Below are positions 27,913-36,277 of a DNA stretch of 64,000 nt, in pieces. Position 1 is the first letter of the stretch; the number at the start of each line of letters is the position of its first letter. Source of the DNA: Labrys miyagiensis. Lineage in GTDB: Bacteria; Pseudomonadota; Alphaproteobacteria; Rhizobiales; Labraceae. The notes beneath the pieces were generated by a model. The model did not search any database and was not told the origin of the DNA. It was given only the letters and a program-made list of their open reading frames with translations. The stretch is from NCBI RefSeq assembly GCF_030160835.1, contig NZ_BSPC01000015.1:1-64000 (forward strand), given 5' to 3'. Position numbers and translations under genes: made by a program.

Positions 27913-28368
27913 GTGCGCACGATCGGCAATATCATCTGGTTTGTCCTGGGCGGCGTGTTCATGGGGCTCGCCTGGTGGCTGCTCGGCCTCATCGCCTTCA
28001 TCACCATCGTTGGCATCCCCTGGGGCTGGGCCTGCTTCACCATCGGCAATTTCTGCTTCTTCCCCTTCGGGCGGGAAGCGGTAAGCCGGCGTGATCTGCA
28101 TCAGAAAGACGACATTGGCACCGGCCCGGTCGGACTGATCGGCAACATCATCTGGTTCGTCTTCGCCGGCCTGTGGCTGGCGATCGGCCACATCATCTCG
28201 GCCGTCGCCTGCTTCCTGACCATCATCGGCATTCCCTTCGGCATCCAGCACCTGAAGCTCGCCGAGATCGCCCTCGCACCGATCGGCAAGACCGTGGTGT
28301 CGAAGGAAGTCGCGGCAGCGATGCGCAAGGCAAATGCCGAGGCGACCGTGACGGCGATCAGGCGATAG
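27913..28368 (+). CDS. yccF: YccF domain membrane protein
   Basis: 151 residues with two copies of the YccF unit (NIIWFVLGG...GIPWGWACF and NIIWFVFAG...GIPFGIQH), each two hydrophobic segments. Role unknown. GTG 27913 is preferred over ATG 27886 because it has AGGGG about 7 bases upstream and starts at the first conserved residue. It follows sixA by 87 bases and ends 3 bases before a long inverted repeat. Confidence 0.87.
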   Translation: MRTIGNIIWFVLGGVFMGLAWWLLGLIAFITIVGIPWGWACFTIGNFCFFPFGREAVSRRDLHQKDDIGTGPVGLIGNIIWFVFAGLWLAIGHIISAVACFLTIIGIPFGIQHLKLAEIALAPIGKTVVSKEVAAAMRKANAEATVTAIRR

Positions 28369-28370
28369 CG

Positions 28371-28456
28371 CTGGGAGCGCGGACATCTTGTCCGCTCTTC
28401 CCTTTGTCGTCGAATGCGGCGTTTCCAAGAGGCGCACAGGATGTCCGCGCTCCCAG
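28371..28456. repeat. Inverted repeat, CTGGGAGCGCGGAC family
   Basis: Arms 28371-28399 and 28427-28456 are reverse complements with a few mismatches and a 27-base spacer. Each arm starts with CTGGGAGCGCGGACATC. It fills the whole gap between the convergent yccF and aminotransferase genes and could stop both transcripts. The same family appears at 42996-43187. Confidence 0.85.
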
Positions 28457-29575
28457 TTAGATTTCTCTCAGGAAGTCGCTGATCCGCGCCAACCCCTCGC
28501 GCAATATGTCCGTGCCGTTCGCATAGCCGATGCGCAGATACCCCTCCATGTCCATGGCGCTGCCCGGCACCAGCAGCACGCCGGTACGTTCGAGCAGCTC
28601 GATGCAAAACTGCTCCGAAGGCATGTTGAGATCGTATTTCAACAGTGCCGTGGTCCCCGAACGCGGCTTGAGATAGCGGATCGCCGGCTCCTGCCGTACC
28701 CAGGCGTCGAGGATGGCGAGGTTCCCGCGCGTGATGGCCTGGCTGCGGGCCAGTACCTTGTCACGGTTCTCCAGCGCCAGGGCGGCGAAATGGTCGTCCA
28801 GCATGCCGACGCTGATGGTGTTGTAGTCGCGATGGATGGAAACGGCCCGGATCAGTCCCTCCGGCGCGGCGATCCAGCCGAGGCGCAACCCGGCCAGCGA
28901 ATAGGCTTTCGACATGCTGCCCGTGCTGATGCCCTTCTCATAGAGATCGGCCATCGAGGCGGTGAAGCCATCGCCCTCCTGGTCGACGCCGCGATAGACC
29001 TCGTCGCAGAGGACCCAGGCGCCGCAGGCCCGTGCGATCGTGGCGATCTCGGCGAGCATGGTCTCGTCCATCAGCGATCCCGTGGGGTTGTTGGGATTGT
29101 TGATGGCAATCAGCCTGGTGCCGGGTGTGGCGAGGCGGCTCAGCTCCTGCAGGTCGGGCAGGAAGCCGTTCTCCTCCCGCAGTTTGAGGATCTGCACATC
29201 GGCGCCGTAGCTCGCGGGAATGGAATAATGCTGCTGATAGGTCGGCAGCACCGATATCACCCTGTCGCCTGGCTCGGCCAGAGTCTCATGCACCAGCGCA
29301 TTCGCCCCGATCGCGCCATGCGTGACCAAGACATTGTTGATATCCTGCCTGGCATAAGTCCCAGCAATGGCGTGGCGCAGCCTCTCGCTGCCCTCGATGG
29401 CGCCATAGGTCATCTTCATCGGCAGGAGGTCGGCGAGGGCGCTTTCGGGTTGGCCCGATATCGCGAGCAATTGGGCGATGGTGAGGGATTCGACGCAGGT
29501 TTCGGCCAGGTTATGCGTGCAGCGCGTCTCGTAGCCGTTCATCCAGATCTCGACGCCGAAATTGCGAATCTTCAT
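28457..29575 (-). CDS. PLP-dependent class I/II aminotransferase
   Basis: 372 residues. PLP motifs: NNPNNPTG at 159-166, Asp191 and Tyr194, and Lys223 in SMSKAYSLAG forming the Schiff base. Similar to amino-acid aminotransferases of the aspartate-aminotransferase fold I group, including the capreomycidine-synthase-like branch; the substrate is not readable. Start ATG 29575 with AGGAG upstream is better than ATG 29635. Divergent from an XRE-cupin regulator with a palindromic operator between them, so it is probably controlled by that regulator. Confidence 0.9.
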   Translation of the reverse strand: MKIRNFGVEIWMNGYETRCTHNLAETCVESLTIAQLLAISGQPESALADLLPMKMTYGAIEGSERLRHAIAGTYARQDINNVLVTHGAIGANALVHETLAEPGDRVISVLPTYQQHYSIPASYGADVQILKLREENGFLPDLQELSRLATPGTRLIAINNPNNPTGSLMDETMLAEIATIARACGAWVLCDEVYRGVDQEGDGFTASMADLYEKGISTGSMSKAYSLAGLRLGWIAAPEGLIRAVSIHRDYNTISVGMLDDHFAALALENRDKVLARSQAITRGNLAILDAWVRQEPAIRYLKPRSGTTALLKYDLNMPSEQFCIELLERTGVLLVPGSAMDMEGYLRIGYANGTDILREGLARISDFLREI

Positions 29576-29604
29576 GGTCCGCTCCTGATTGCCAGCGCTG
29601 CCTA

Positions 29605-29646
29605 TGCGCATTATATTGCTCATTCGTATGTGCATTATAATGCGCA
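29605..29646. promoter_or_regulatory. Palindromic operator between aminotransferase and XRE-cupin genes
   Basis: Perfect 11-bp arms TGCGCATTATA (29605-29615) and TATAATGCGCA (29636-29646) enclose 20 bases, and the right half contains the self-palindrome GCATTATAATGC (29632-29643). It sits in the 89-base divergent gap and overlaps likely promoters of both genes. Confidence 0.65.
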
Positions 29647-29664
29647 GTCAAGCGAGAGGGCAGT

Positions 29665-30207
29665 GTGGGCGAGGTACTCGAACATGTCAGCGCCAACGTC
29701 CGGCGCCTCAGGGCAGGGGCCAAGCTCAGCCAGCAGGCGCTCGCCGACGCCGCTGGCCTGAGCCGTCGGCTGATCGTGGCGGTGGAAGGGGGCGATGCCA
29801 ACATCTCCCTCGCCAATCTCGATCGCTTGGCGACGGCGCTGGGCGTCGATTTCGGCACCCTGGTGCGAGCGCCCGACATGGCCGATAACCGCAGGGTCGA
29901 CCAGCCCGGCTGGCGAGGCCGGCATACCGGGAGCCAGGCCTCCTTCCTCGGCGCCGCGCCGGCGCGCAACTCGGCGGAACTCTGGACCTGGGCCCTTGGC
30001 CCCGGCGACCGCTACGACGCCCTGCCGGACAGCGAGGGCTGGCGCGAGATGCTCTATGTGATCGAGGGCACGCTGGTGGTGGAGACGGCGGAACGGCAGC
30101 ATCGTGTCGAGGTGGGCGATTTCCTGATCTTCGACAGCGCGCAACGATACAGCTATGTGAATACAGGGGAGGGGCTGCTGCGCTTCTTGCGGAATGTGGT
30201 GTCGTAG
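29665..30207 (+). CDS. XRE-family regulator with cupin sensor domain
   Basis: 180 residues. Helix-turn-helix at about 8-62 (SQQALADAAGLSRRLIVAVE), then a cupin domain at about 100-178 that likely binds a small metabolite. GTG 29665 start has AGAGGG upstream. Such regulators usually control a neighbouring catabolic gene, here the divergent aminotransferase, via the operator at 29605-29646. Effector unknown. Confidence 0.9.
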   Translation: MGEVLEHVSANVRRLRAGAKLSQQALADAAGLSRRLIVAVEGGDANISLANLDRLATALGVDFGTLVRAPDMADNRRVDQPGWRGRHTGSQASFLGAAPARNSAELWTWALGPGDRYDALPDSEGWREMLYVIEGTLVVETAERQHRVEVGDFLIFDSAQRYSYVNTGEGLLRFLRNVVS

Positions 30208-30269
30208 CTGGGACCGCCGGCTTTTCAGTCGGCATCTTGGAAGCGATGCCGCTGCCGAGAGGGCGCGAA

Positions 30270-30341
30270 GGTGTGCCGGTCTTCAGACCGGCATCCAGGG
30301 CCAAAGGGTGGCGAACATGCCGGTCTGAAGACCGGCACACC
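30270..30341. repeat. Perfect 25-bp inverted repeat, GTGCCGGTCTTCAGACCGGC family
   Basis: Arms 30270-30294 and 30317-30341 match base for base, and each arm is itself an imperfect palindrome (GCCGGTCTTCAGACCGGC). It lies between the XRE-cupin and YcjX genes. Related arms occur at 226-243 and, more diverged, at 36189-36259. Confidence 0.85.
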
Positions 30342-30446
30342 GACAGGCGCCGCGCCCGCCGCGAAGGAAGAGCCGGCTGGAAAACCAGCGCCCTCAAGAT
30401 CCGCCTTTTGATTCCATCTCTGGAATTTTCGGCCTGTTCCCCCTAG

Positions 30447-31934
30447 ATGTGCCGCATCATGCCGCCACAAGCCTCTTCCTGGGTATCCGTGTTCGACGAA
30501 GCGCTGATCGCGGCCAGGAGCCTCGCAGGCTTTGCGACTTCCACCTTCAATCCCACTGTCCGTCTTGGTGTCACCGGCCTGTCGCGTGCCGGCAAGACGG
30601 TGTTCATCACCGCGCTGGTGCAGGCGCTGATCGAGGGCGGTCGCCTGCCGGTCTTCCGCGCGCAGGCCGAGGGGCGCGTGGCCGGCGCCAATCTCTCGCC
30701 CCAGCCTGACGACACCGTGCCGCGCTTCGACTACGAGACCCACCTGGCCGATCTCAGTGGGCTCGATCGTCATTGGCCCGAGTCCACCCGCCAGATCTCC
30801 GAGCTGCGCCTCGTCATCGATTTCCAGTCGAACCGGCGCTTCGCTTCGGGCATGTCACGCCTCACCCTCGATATCGTCGACTATCCCGGTGAATGGCTGC
30901 TCGACCTGCCGCTCCTCAACATGAGCTATGCCGAATGGTCGGCGCAGACGCTGGCCGCCAGCCGCGAGGGCTCGCGCCTCGCCATCGCCGGTCCGTGGCA
31001 CGCCTTCCTCGCTTCGCTCGATCCCGCCGCGTCCGAGAACGAGGCGGTGGCGCGCGAGGCCGCGAGCCTCTTCACCGCCTATTTGCGGGCCGGCCGTGAC
31101 GAACGCTTCGCGCTCTCCACACTGCCGCCGGGACGCTTCCTGATGCCGGGCGATCTCGAAGGCTCGCCGGCCCTGACCTTCTCGCCGCTCGATCTCTCGC
31201 AGGCGGGGGAGGCACAGCCCGGCTCGCTCCACGCCATGATGGAGCGGCGCTACGAGGCCTATAAGCACAAGATCATCAGGCCCTTCTTCACCCAGCATTT
31301 TGCGCAGCTCGACCGCCAGATCGTGCTCGTCGACGCACTCTCGACCCTCAATGCCGGCCCGCAGGCGGTGCATGATCTCGAGACGGCGCTGACCTCCGTG
31401 CTCTCGGCCTTCCGCGTCGGCGCCAACAGCTGGTGGTCGGCGATCTTCCGGCCGCGCATCCAGAAGATCCTGTTCGCCGCCACCAAGGCGGACCATCTCC
31501 ACCACACCAGCCATGACAAGCTGGAAGCCATCCTGCGCAAGATGGCTGACAGCGCCATCAAGCGTGCCTCTTTTTCAGGCGCCGCGGTCGATGTCGTGGC
31601 GCTGGCCTCGGTGCGGGCGACGCGCGAGGCCAGCGTCAAGCAGGGTCGGCAGACGCTGCCCTGCATCATCGGCACGCCACTTGCCGGCGAACAGACGGCG
31701 GACGAGGTGTTCGATGGTGTGGCCGAGATCGCCGTCTTCCCCGGCGAATTGCCGGAGAATCCCAATGCGGTCTTCAAGGGCGGCACTTTCATGGGCCTGG
31801 AGAGCGGGCAGCGCGAAGGCGTCGACTACCGCTTCATCCGCTTTCGGCCGCCAAAACTGGAAGAAGGTCAGATCTTTCCCCATATTCGCCTCGACCGGAC
31901 GCTCGAATTCCTGATCGGCGACAAACTGGCATGA
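30447..31934 (+). CDS. ycjX: YcjX-like P-loop NTPase
   Basis: 495 residues of the YcjX family (DUF463), a GTPase-like protein of unknown role linked in E. coli to the Psp envelope-stress regulon. Walker A is GLSRAGKT at residues 44-51; VDYPGEWLLDLPL is the family DYPGEWLLDL motif. The start is either ATG 30447 or ATG 30459; no clear Shine-Dalgarno decides. The ycjF-like gene begins 4 bases after the stop, a stable pairing in Proteobacteria. No psp genes are seen here. Confidence 0.9.
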   Translation: MCRIMPPQASSWVSVFDEALIAARSLAGFATSTFNPTVRLGVTGLSRAGKTVFITALVQALIEGGRLPVFRAQAEGRVAGANLSPQPDDTVPRFDYETHLADLSGLDRHWPESTRQISELRLVIDFQSNRRFASGMSRLTLDIVDYPGEWLLDLPLLNMSYAEWSAQTLAASREGSRLAIAGPWHAFLASLDPAASENEAVAREAASLFTAYLRAGRDERFALSTLPPGRFLMPGDLEGSPALTFSPLDLSQAGEAQPGSLHAMMERRYEAYKHKIIRPFFTQHFAQLDRQIVLVDALSTLNAGPQAVHDLETALTSVLSAFRVGANSWWSAIFRPRIQKILFAATKADHLHHTSHDKLEAILRKMADSAIKRASFSGAAVDVVALASVRATREASVKQGRQTLPCIIGTPLAGEQTADEVFDGVAEIAVFPGELPENPNAVFKGGTFMGLESGQREGVDYRFIRFRPPKLEEGQIFPHIRLDRTLEFLIGDKLA

Positions 31935-31938
31935 GAGA

Positions 31939-32958
31939 ATGACGACGGACCCCCGCAAACCGCGCGCCTTCCGCCTCGACGATCCCAATGTGGTGATGGC
32001 CGATACGCCCGTTGCCGCGGCGGCGAAGCGCGGCCATGTCGTGGTGACGCCGGAGCCGGAGATCTTCGAGGAGGTGCCCGAGATAGAGCCCGTGCGCCCG
32101 CGCCGCAGCCGCTGGGGCGCGATCTTCTGGTCGGCTGTCGGCGGCCTGGTGTCGCTCGCCGTCGGCCTTTCCGTCACCAAGCTGATCGATGATCTCTTCT
32201 CCTATGCGAGCTGGCTGGGCTGGGTGGGCGCGGCGCTTGCCGGCATAGCCGCACTGGCCTTTCTCGTCATCGCCATCCGGGAAATCATCGGCCTGATGCG
32301 GCTATCGCGCATCGAGCACCTGCATGACAGGGCTGTCGCCGCCATTGCGAAGGACGACCGGGACGCCGCCCGAAGCCTGTCCCGCGATCTCGTGAAACTC
32401 TACGGGGCCAATCCCCGCATGGCCCGGGCGCGTGCCGCCGTGGAGTCCGCCGCCGGCGATATCGTCGATGGCGCTGATCTCATCCGTGTGGTCGAGCGCG
32501 AATTGATGGGTCCGCTCGACGCTGAAGCCAGACTGATCATCGCCGATGCCGCCAAGCGTGTTTCGCTGGTCACCGCCGTCAGCCCGCGCGCGCTGGTCGA
32601 CATGTTCTTTGTCGGGGCCGAGACGCTTCGGGTGATCCGCCGCCTCGCAACGTTGTATGGCGGCCGGCCGGGCGGGCTCGGCATGATCAGCCTGCTGCGC
32701 CATGCGCTGGGCAATCTCGCCATCACCGGTGGCATGGCGGCGGGCGATTCCATCCTCAGCCAGGCCCTCGGCCATGGCATCGCCTCGCGAATTTCGGCCA
32801 AGCTCGGAGAGGGGGTGCTGAATGGCATCCTCATTGCACGCCTTGGCCTTGCGGCAATGATGGCGACACGGCCGATGCCGTTCGATGTCCTGCCGCGGCC
32901 CGGCGTGACCGATGTCGCGGGTGGGCTGATCATGAAGGACAAGGTAAAGGAGGAGTGA
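31939..32958 (+). CDS. ycjF: YcjF family membrane protein (TIGR01620)
   Basis: 339 residues. After a disordered, charged N terminus (about 1-55) come two membrane helices (about 60-115: GAIFWSAVGGLVSLAVGLS and GWVGAALAGIAALAFLVIA), then a helical domain ending in a hydrophobic stretch. The protein acts with YcjX at the inner membrane in an unsolved process. Start ATG 31939, four bases after ycjX. Confidence 0.88.
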   Translation: MTTDPRKPRAFRLDDPNVVMADTPVAAAAKRGHVVVTPEPEIFEEVPEIEPVRPRRSRWGAIFWSAVGGLVSLAVGLSVTKLIDDLFSYASWLGWVGAALAGIAALAFLVIAIREIIGLMRLSRIEHLHDRAVAAIAKDDRDAARSLSRDLVKLYGANPRMARARAAVESAAGDIVDGADLIRVVERELMGPLDAEARLIIADAAKRVSLVTAVSPRALVDMFFVGAETLRVIRRLATLYGGRPGGLGMISLLRHALGNLAITGGMAAGDSILSQALGHGIASRISAKLGEGVLNGILIARLGLAAMMATRPMPFDVLPRPGVTDVAGGLIMKDKVKEE

Positions 32959-33082
32959 GCCGAGGGAGCGCCGTGCACAGCTTTCTGTTTTTAGACAAAT
33001 CGGTGACAACGAAGATGATTGTCGTGGAGCGTCACTGAGACTATAGACCTGTCGCCCAGTAGCGGAGTGTTGGGATTCTTAC

Positions 33083-33502
33083 ATGCCTGCATTGAGTGTG
33101 GATACCAATTATCGGCCGACTGACGATGAGCCTTTCATGAACGAGCGCCAGCGGGATTATTTCCGCCGTAAGCTCAACGCATGGAAGCTCGATATCCTGC
33201 GCGAAGCACAGGATACCATCGCCAATCTGCAGGCCGAAAACGAAAACCATCCTGATCTGGCCGATCGCGCCTCTTCGGAAACCGACCGCGCGATCGAACT
33301 GCGCGCCCGGGATCGTCAGCGTAAGCTGATTTCCAAGATCGATGCGGCCCTCTCCCGGATCGAGGATGGTTCCTACGGTTATTGCGAAGAAACGGGAGAG
33401 CCGATCTCGCTGAAGCGTCTCGACGCCAGGCCGATCGCCACCCTCTCGCTCGAAGCGCAGGAACGTCACGAACGTCGCGAACGCGTCTATCGCGACGATT
33501 AA
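33083..33502 (+). CDS. dksA: RNA polymerase-binding transcription factor DksA
   Basis: 139 residues: N-terminal coiled coil and C-terminal zinc-finger region. The family's four zinc cysteines map to Cys101, Thr104, Ser122 and Ala125, so only one is present, as is usual in rhizobial DksA; the GYCEETGEPI and LDARPIATLS segments are otherwise intact. DksA works with ppGpp at the polymerase secondary channel to tune rRNA and amino-acid promoters. Single gene. Confidence 0.93.
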   Translation: MPALSVDTNYRPTDDEPFMNERQRDYFRRKLNAWKLDILREAQDTIANLQAENENHPDLADRASSETDRAIELRARDRQRKLISKIDAALSRIEDGSYGYCEETGEPISLKRLDARPIATLSLEAQERHERRERVYRDD

Positions 33503-33605
33503 ACTTAAGAGGGCGTAGTCGATGTGTGGGTGTCGGAGACCTGCACACCCAATGCGCTGCGATCCGCCGCCTTGACTTTCGGCGGCGGCTCCGCTGCATA
33601 GGGGC

Positions 33606-33983
33606 ATGGTCCGGTTCTGCCACGCCCCGCTCGTGCGGCTTTGTCTTGCTGCGCTGATCGCCTTGGCGCTCATGCTCAACGGCATGAGTCGTGTTGTCGC
33701 GGCGACTGGAGACGATGGCACTGGCAATAGCGTTATCATTGCCGGCACGGTCATCACGCTCTGCCAATTCGGCACAGAGGCGGATGGCAGGACGAAGAGC
33801 CATCTCGGCCATTCCTGCGATCAATGCGCGCTGCGCCTCGCGCCGCTCCAGCCGCAGGCCGACCTCACTCTCCGCATTATCCGTTTTCCGGAGGTCCTGA
33901 CGCTTCGCCCGGGCTCTTCTGCGCGGACAATGGGCCAGCTTGGCTCGGGCGCCGCCTGGCCCCGCGGCCCGCCTACTGCCTGA
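33606..33983 (+). CDS. DUF2946 family secreted protein
   Basis: 125 residues. A signal peptide (about 1-33) is followed by a DUF2946-type region; Cys53 and the pair Cys71/Cys74 in HSCDQCALRL suggest metal binding. DUF2946 genes commonly precede copper chaperones, and here a PCuAC gene follows by 71 bases. Function probably copper handling in the periplasm, by context. Confidence 0.7.
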   Translation: MVRFCHAPLVRLCLAALIALALMLNGMSRVVAATGDDGTGNSVIIAGTVITLCQFGTEADGRTKSHLGHSCDQCALRLAPLQPQADLTLRIIRFPEVLTLRPGSSARTMGQLGSGAAWPRGPPTA

Positions 33984-34054
33984 ACAGCATTCGATCTTTC
34001 CTATCATGTTTTTCGCAAGCACCTGTGCTTGCTCGATTCCGTTCAGGTTCTGCC

Positions 34055-34531
34055 ATGAAACTCCTCCCTCTTTTCGGCGCACTGGTGCTTAGCGCCTTGC
34101 TCGCCGCCCCCGCCACCGCCCATGACTACAAGGCCGGCACGCTGGTCATCCACCATCCCTGGGCCCGGGCGACGCCCCAGGGAGCGCCGGTCGGTGGCGG
34201 TTATGCCGTCATCGAGAACACGGGCGACCAGCCGGACAAGCTCACCGGCGGCAGCTTTGCCGCCTCCGCTGGCTTTGCCATCCACCAGATGTCGATGAAA
34301 GATGGCGTGATGTCGATGGCGCCCGTCGAAGGCGGACTCGAAATTCCCGCCCATGGCCAGGTTGAGCTCAACCCCTCGGCCGTCCATCTGATGTTTACCG
34401 GGCTGAAGAAGCAGCTCAAGAAGGACGACGAGATCGACGGTACGCTGGTATTCGAGAAGGCCGGCACCGTGAACGTGAAGTTCAAGGTCGAATCGCTCGG
34501 GGCCAAGGCTCCTGAGCATGACGCACAGTGA
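34055..34531 (+). CDS. PCu(A)C copper chaperone
   Basis: 158 residues, secreted (signal peptide ends near ATAHD, residue 23). Copper-binding His77, Met86/Met88 and the HLM motif His111/Met113 are present, the H-Mx-Hx-M layout of periplasmic Cu(I) chaperones that load the CuA site of cytochrome oxidase. ATG 34055 is the start of the signal peptide; the longer reading frame upstream lacks one. The Sco gene follows 12 bases later. Confidence 0.92.
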   Translation: MKLLPLFGALVLSALLAAPATAHDYKAGTLVIHHPWARATPQGAPVGGGYAVIENTGDQPDKLTGGSFAASAGFAIHQMSMKDGVMSMAPVEGGLEIPAHGQVELNPSAVHLMFTGLKKQLKKDDEIDGTLVFEKAGTVNVKFKVESLGAKAPEHDAQ

Positions 34532-34543
34532 GAGGAGGCCGGC

Positions 34544-35146
34544 ATGAGCGTTCAGACCAACCGCCTCCAGATCATCATCCTCGCCGCCCTTTTTTGCGTC
34601 CTCGCCGCGGCTTGCGTCACCCTGGCGCTGACTATGGGCGTCGGCGGGCGGGCGCCGCAGCAGACCAGCCTGATCGGCGGTGATTTCAGCCTGGTCAACC
34701 AGGATGGCAAGCCGATCACGCAAGCAAGCTTCCTCGGCAAGCCGACGGCCTATTTCTTCGGCTATACCAACTGCCCGGACGCCTGCCCGACAACGCTCAC
34801 CGACATGACGGACCGGCTGAAGGCGCTCGGCCCCGATGGCGACAAGTTCAATGTCGTCTTCATCTCGGTGGACCCGGGGCGCGACACGCCACAGTTGCTG
34901 AAATCCTACCTGGAGAGCTTCGATCCGCGCATCACCGCCGCCACGGGCACGCCCGAGCAGATCGCCGACGTGGTCAAGAAGTTCCGTGTCTATGTGAAGA
35001 AGGTCGGGGAGGGGGACAGCTACACCTTCGACCACTCCACCGCCGTCTACATGATGGACGCCAAGGGCAATCTGGTAACGCTGATCGACTACCAGGCGCC
35101 ACGCGACGAAGCCATCGAGAAGATGCGCCGGGCGCTCGAGTCGTGA
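34544..35146 (+). CDS. SCO1/SenC-type copper chaperone
   Basis: 200 residues. A membrane anchor (about 9-30) is followed by a thioredoxin-like domain with the CPDAC metal pair Cys77/Cys81 and the distal His164 (FDHSTAVY). Sco proteins prepare and metallate the CuA centre of cytochrome c oxidase. It overlaps the following cytochrome gene by 4 bases (GTGA). Confidence 0.94.
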   Translation: MSVQTNRLQIIILAALFCVLAAACVTLALTMGVGGRAPQQTSLIGGDFSLVNQDGKPITQASFLGKPTAYFFGYTNCPDACPTTLTDMTDRLKALGPDGDKFNVVFISVDPGRDTPQLLKSYLESFDPRITAATGTPEQIADVVKKFRVYVKKVGEGDSYTFDHSTAVYMMDAKGNLVTLIDYQAPRDEAIEKMRRALES

Positions 35147-35586
35147 ACCGGGTCATCTGGTTTGGTCTGGCTGCGGGGCTTGCCGGCATCGCGGCCGGGG
35201 TGGTGATCGCGTTTCAGAGCCAACAGCGGGCGGCGGCGCCTCCCGACATGCCGGCGGCGGTAAACATCCGTCCACCCGACGCGACTTTCGATCCCGTCTT
35301 CGGGCCCTGCGCCCATTGCCACCAGATCGGCAAGGGCGCCCGCATGGCGACGGGGCCGGTGCTGGAGGGCCTGATCGGGCGCAAGGCGGGCACTTTGGCC
35401 GGTTATCCTTTCTCGGATGCCATGCGCAACAGCGGCTTGGCCTGGGACGAGGCGACGCTTGACCGTTTCATCGCCAGCCCCCAATCAGTGGTACCGGGCA
35501 CGCGCATGGTCTATGCCGGCATGGACGATCCCAAGCAGCGCAAGACCGTGATCGACTTCATCGCCAAGGCGGGGGAAGGTGATTGA
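35143..35586 (+). CDS. Membrane-anchored class I cytochrome c
   Basis: 147 residues: N-terminal membrane or signal segment (about 4-24), heme motif CAHCH (Cys56, Cys59, His60), and axial Met122 in PGTRM. It would carry electrons in the periplasm. Start GTG 35143 overlaps the Sco stop. Being last in a copper/CuA-assembly operon suggests a role near a cytochrome oxidase, but no oxidase gene is in the window. Confidence 0.92.
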   Translation: MNRVIWFGLAAGLAGIAAGVVIAFQSQQRAAAPPDMPAAVNIRPPDATFDPVFGPCAHCHQIGKGARMATGPVLEGLIGRKAGTLAGYPFSDAMRNSGLAWDEATLDRFIASPQSVVPGTRMVYAGMDDPKQRKTVIDFIAKAGEGD

Positions 35587-35751
35587 TCGTAAGATTCGTA
35601 AATCGATTCAATATTGCGGCGCGTTCAACCCAGACTTGCGCGACGCGGCGGCAAGCGCCATCATCTCCTTTCAGGGGATGATCGTCCCTCGCCAGGGCCT
35701 CTCCCCCAACAAAAGACGCGGCAAGCGGAATGCAGTCGGAGGAGAGTGCTT

Positions 35752-36180
35752 ATGACCGTTGCACATATTCTAAGAGGCAAGAGCAGGGAGATCTTTACCC
35801 TGTCGCCGGACCACACCATTGCCGAAGCGGCCAGAACCCTGGCTGAGAAGCGCATCGGCGCGGTGCTGATCACCAAAAAAGACGGCTCGATTGCCGGCAT
35901 CCTGTCGGAACGCGACATTGTCCGCGCCTTGGCGAAGAACGCGGCCGAAGGATTCGAGCACAAGGTCAAGGTGCACATGACCGCCAAGGTGGAGACGGTG
36001 CGCGAGAGCGACACCATTCCCTCGATCATGGAGCGGATGACCACTGGCAAGTTCCGGCATATGCCCGTGGTCGAGAACGGCAAGCTGATCGGCATCGTCT
36101 CGATCGGTGACGTGGTGAAATTTCGGCTCGCCGAGATGGAAGCCGAGACACAGGCGATGCGCGACTACATCACCGCCTGA
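35752..36180 (+). CDS. CBS-domain protein
   Basis: 142 residues with two CBS motifs (IAEAARTLAEKRIGAVLIT and PSIMERMTTGKFRHMPVV), a Bateman module that usually binds adenine nucleotides. GGAGGAGAGTGCTT precedes ATG 35752, a strong ribosome site. No partner domain is fused. Function unknown; often part of small stress operons. Confidence 0.9.
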   Translation: MTVAHILRGKSREIFTLSPDHTIAEAARTLAEKRIGAVLITKKDGSIAGILSERDIVRALAKNAAEGFEHKVKVHMTAKVETVRESDTIPSIMERMTTGKFRHMPVVENGKLIGIVSIGDVVKFRLAEMEAETQAMRDYITA

Positions 36181-36188
36181 CGTGGCCC

Positions 36189-36259
36189 GGGGGCGGGTCT
36201 TCAGATCCGCTTCGTGTGAGGCCTTGCGTGCCAAGAGCCGGGTCTGAAGACTCGCCCCC
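36189..36259. repeat. Inverted repeat between convergent genes, TCTTCAGA family
   Basis: Arms 36189-36209 and 36239-36259 are reverse complements with two mismatches (GGGGGCGGGTCTTCAGATCC facing its complement). It is a diverged relative of the repeat at 30270-30341 and fills the gap between the CBS gene and the convergent LysR gene. Confidence 0.75.
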
Positions 36260-36277
36260 AAAACTGCGCAGCGCAGC

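Noticed and set aside
28388-29761. Plus-strand 457-residue frame over the aminotransferase
   Set aside because: Antisense to a gene with clear PLP motifs; its own sequence has no family features.
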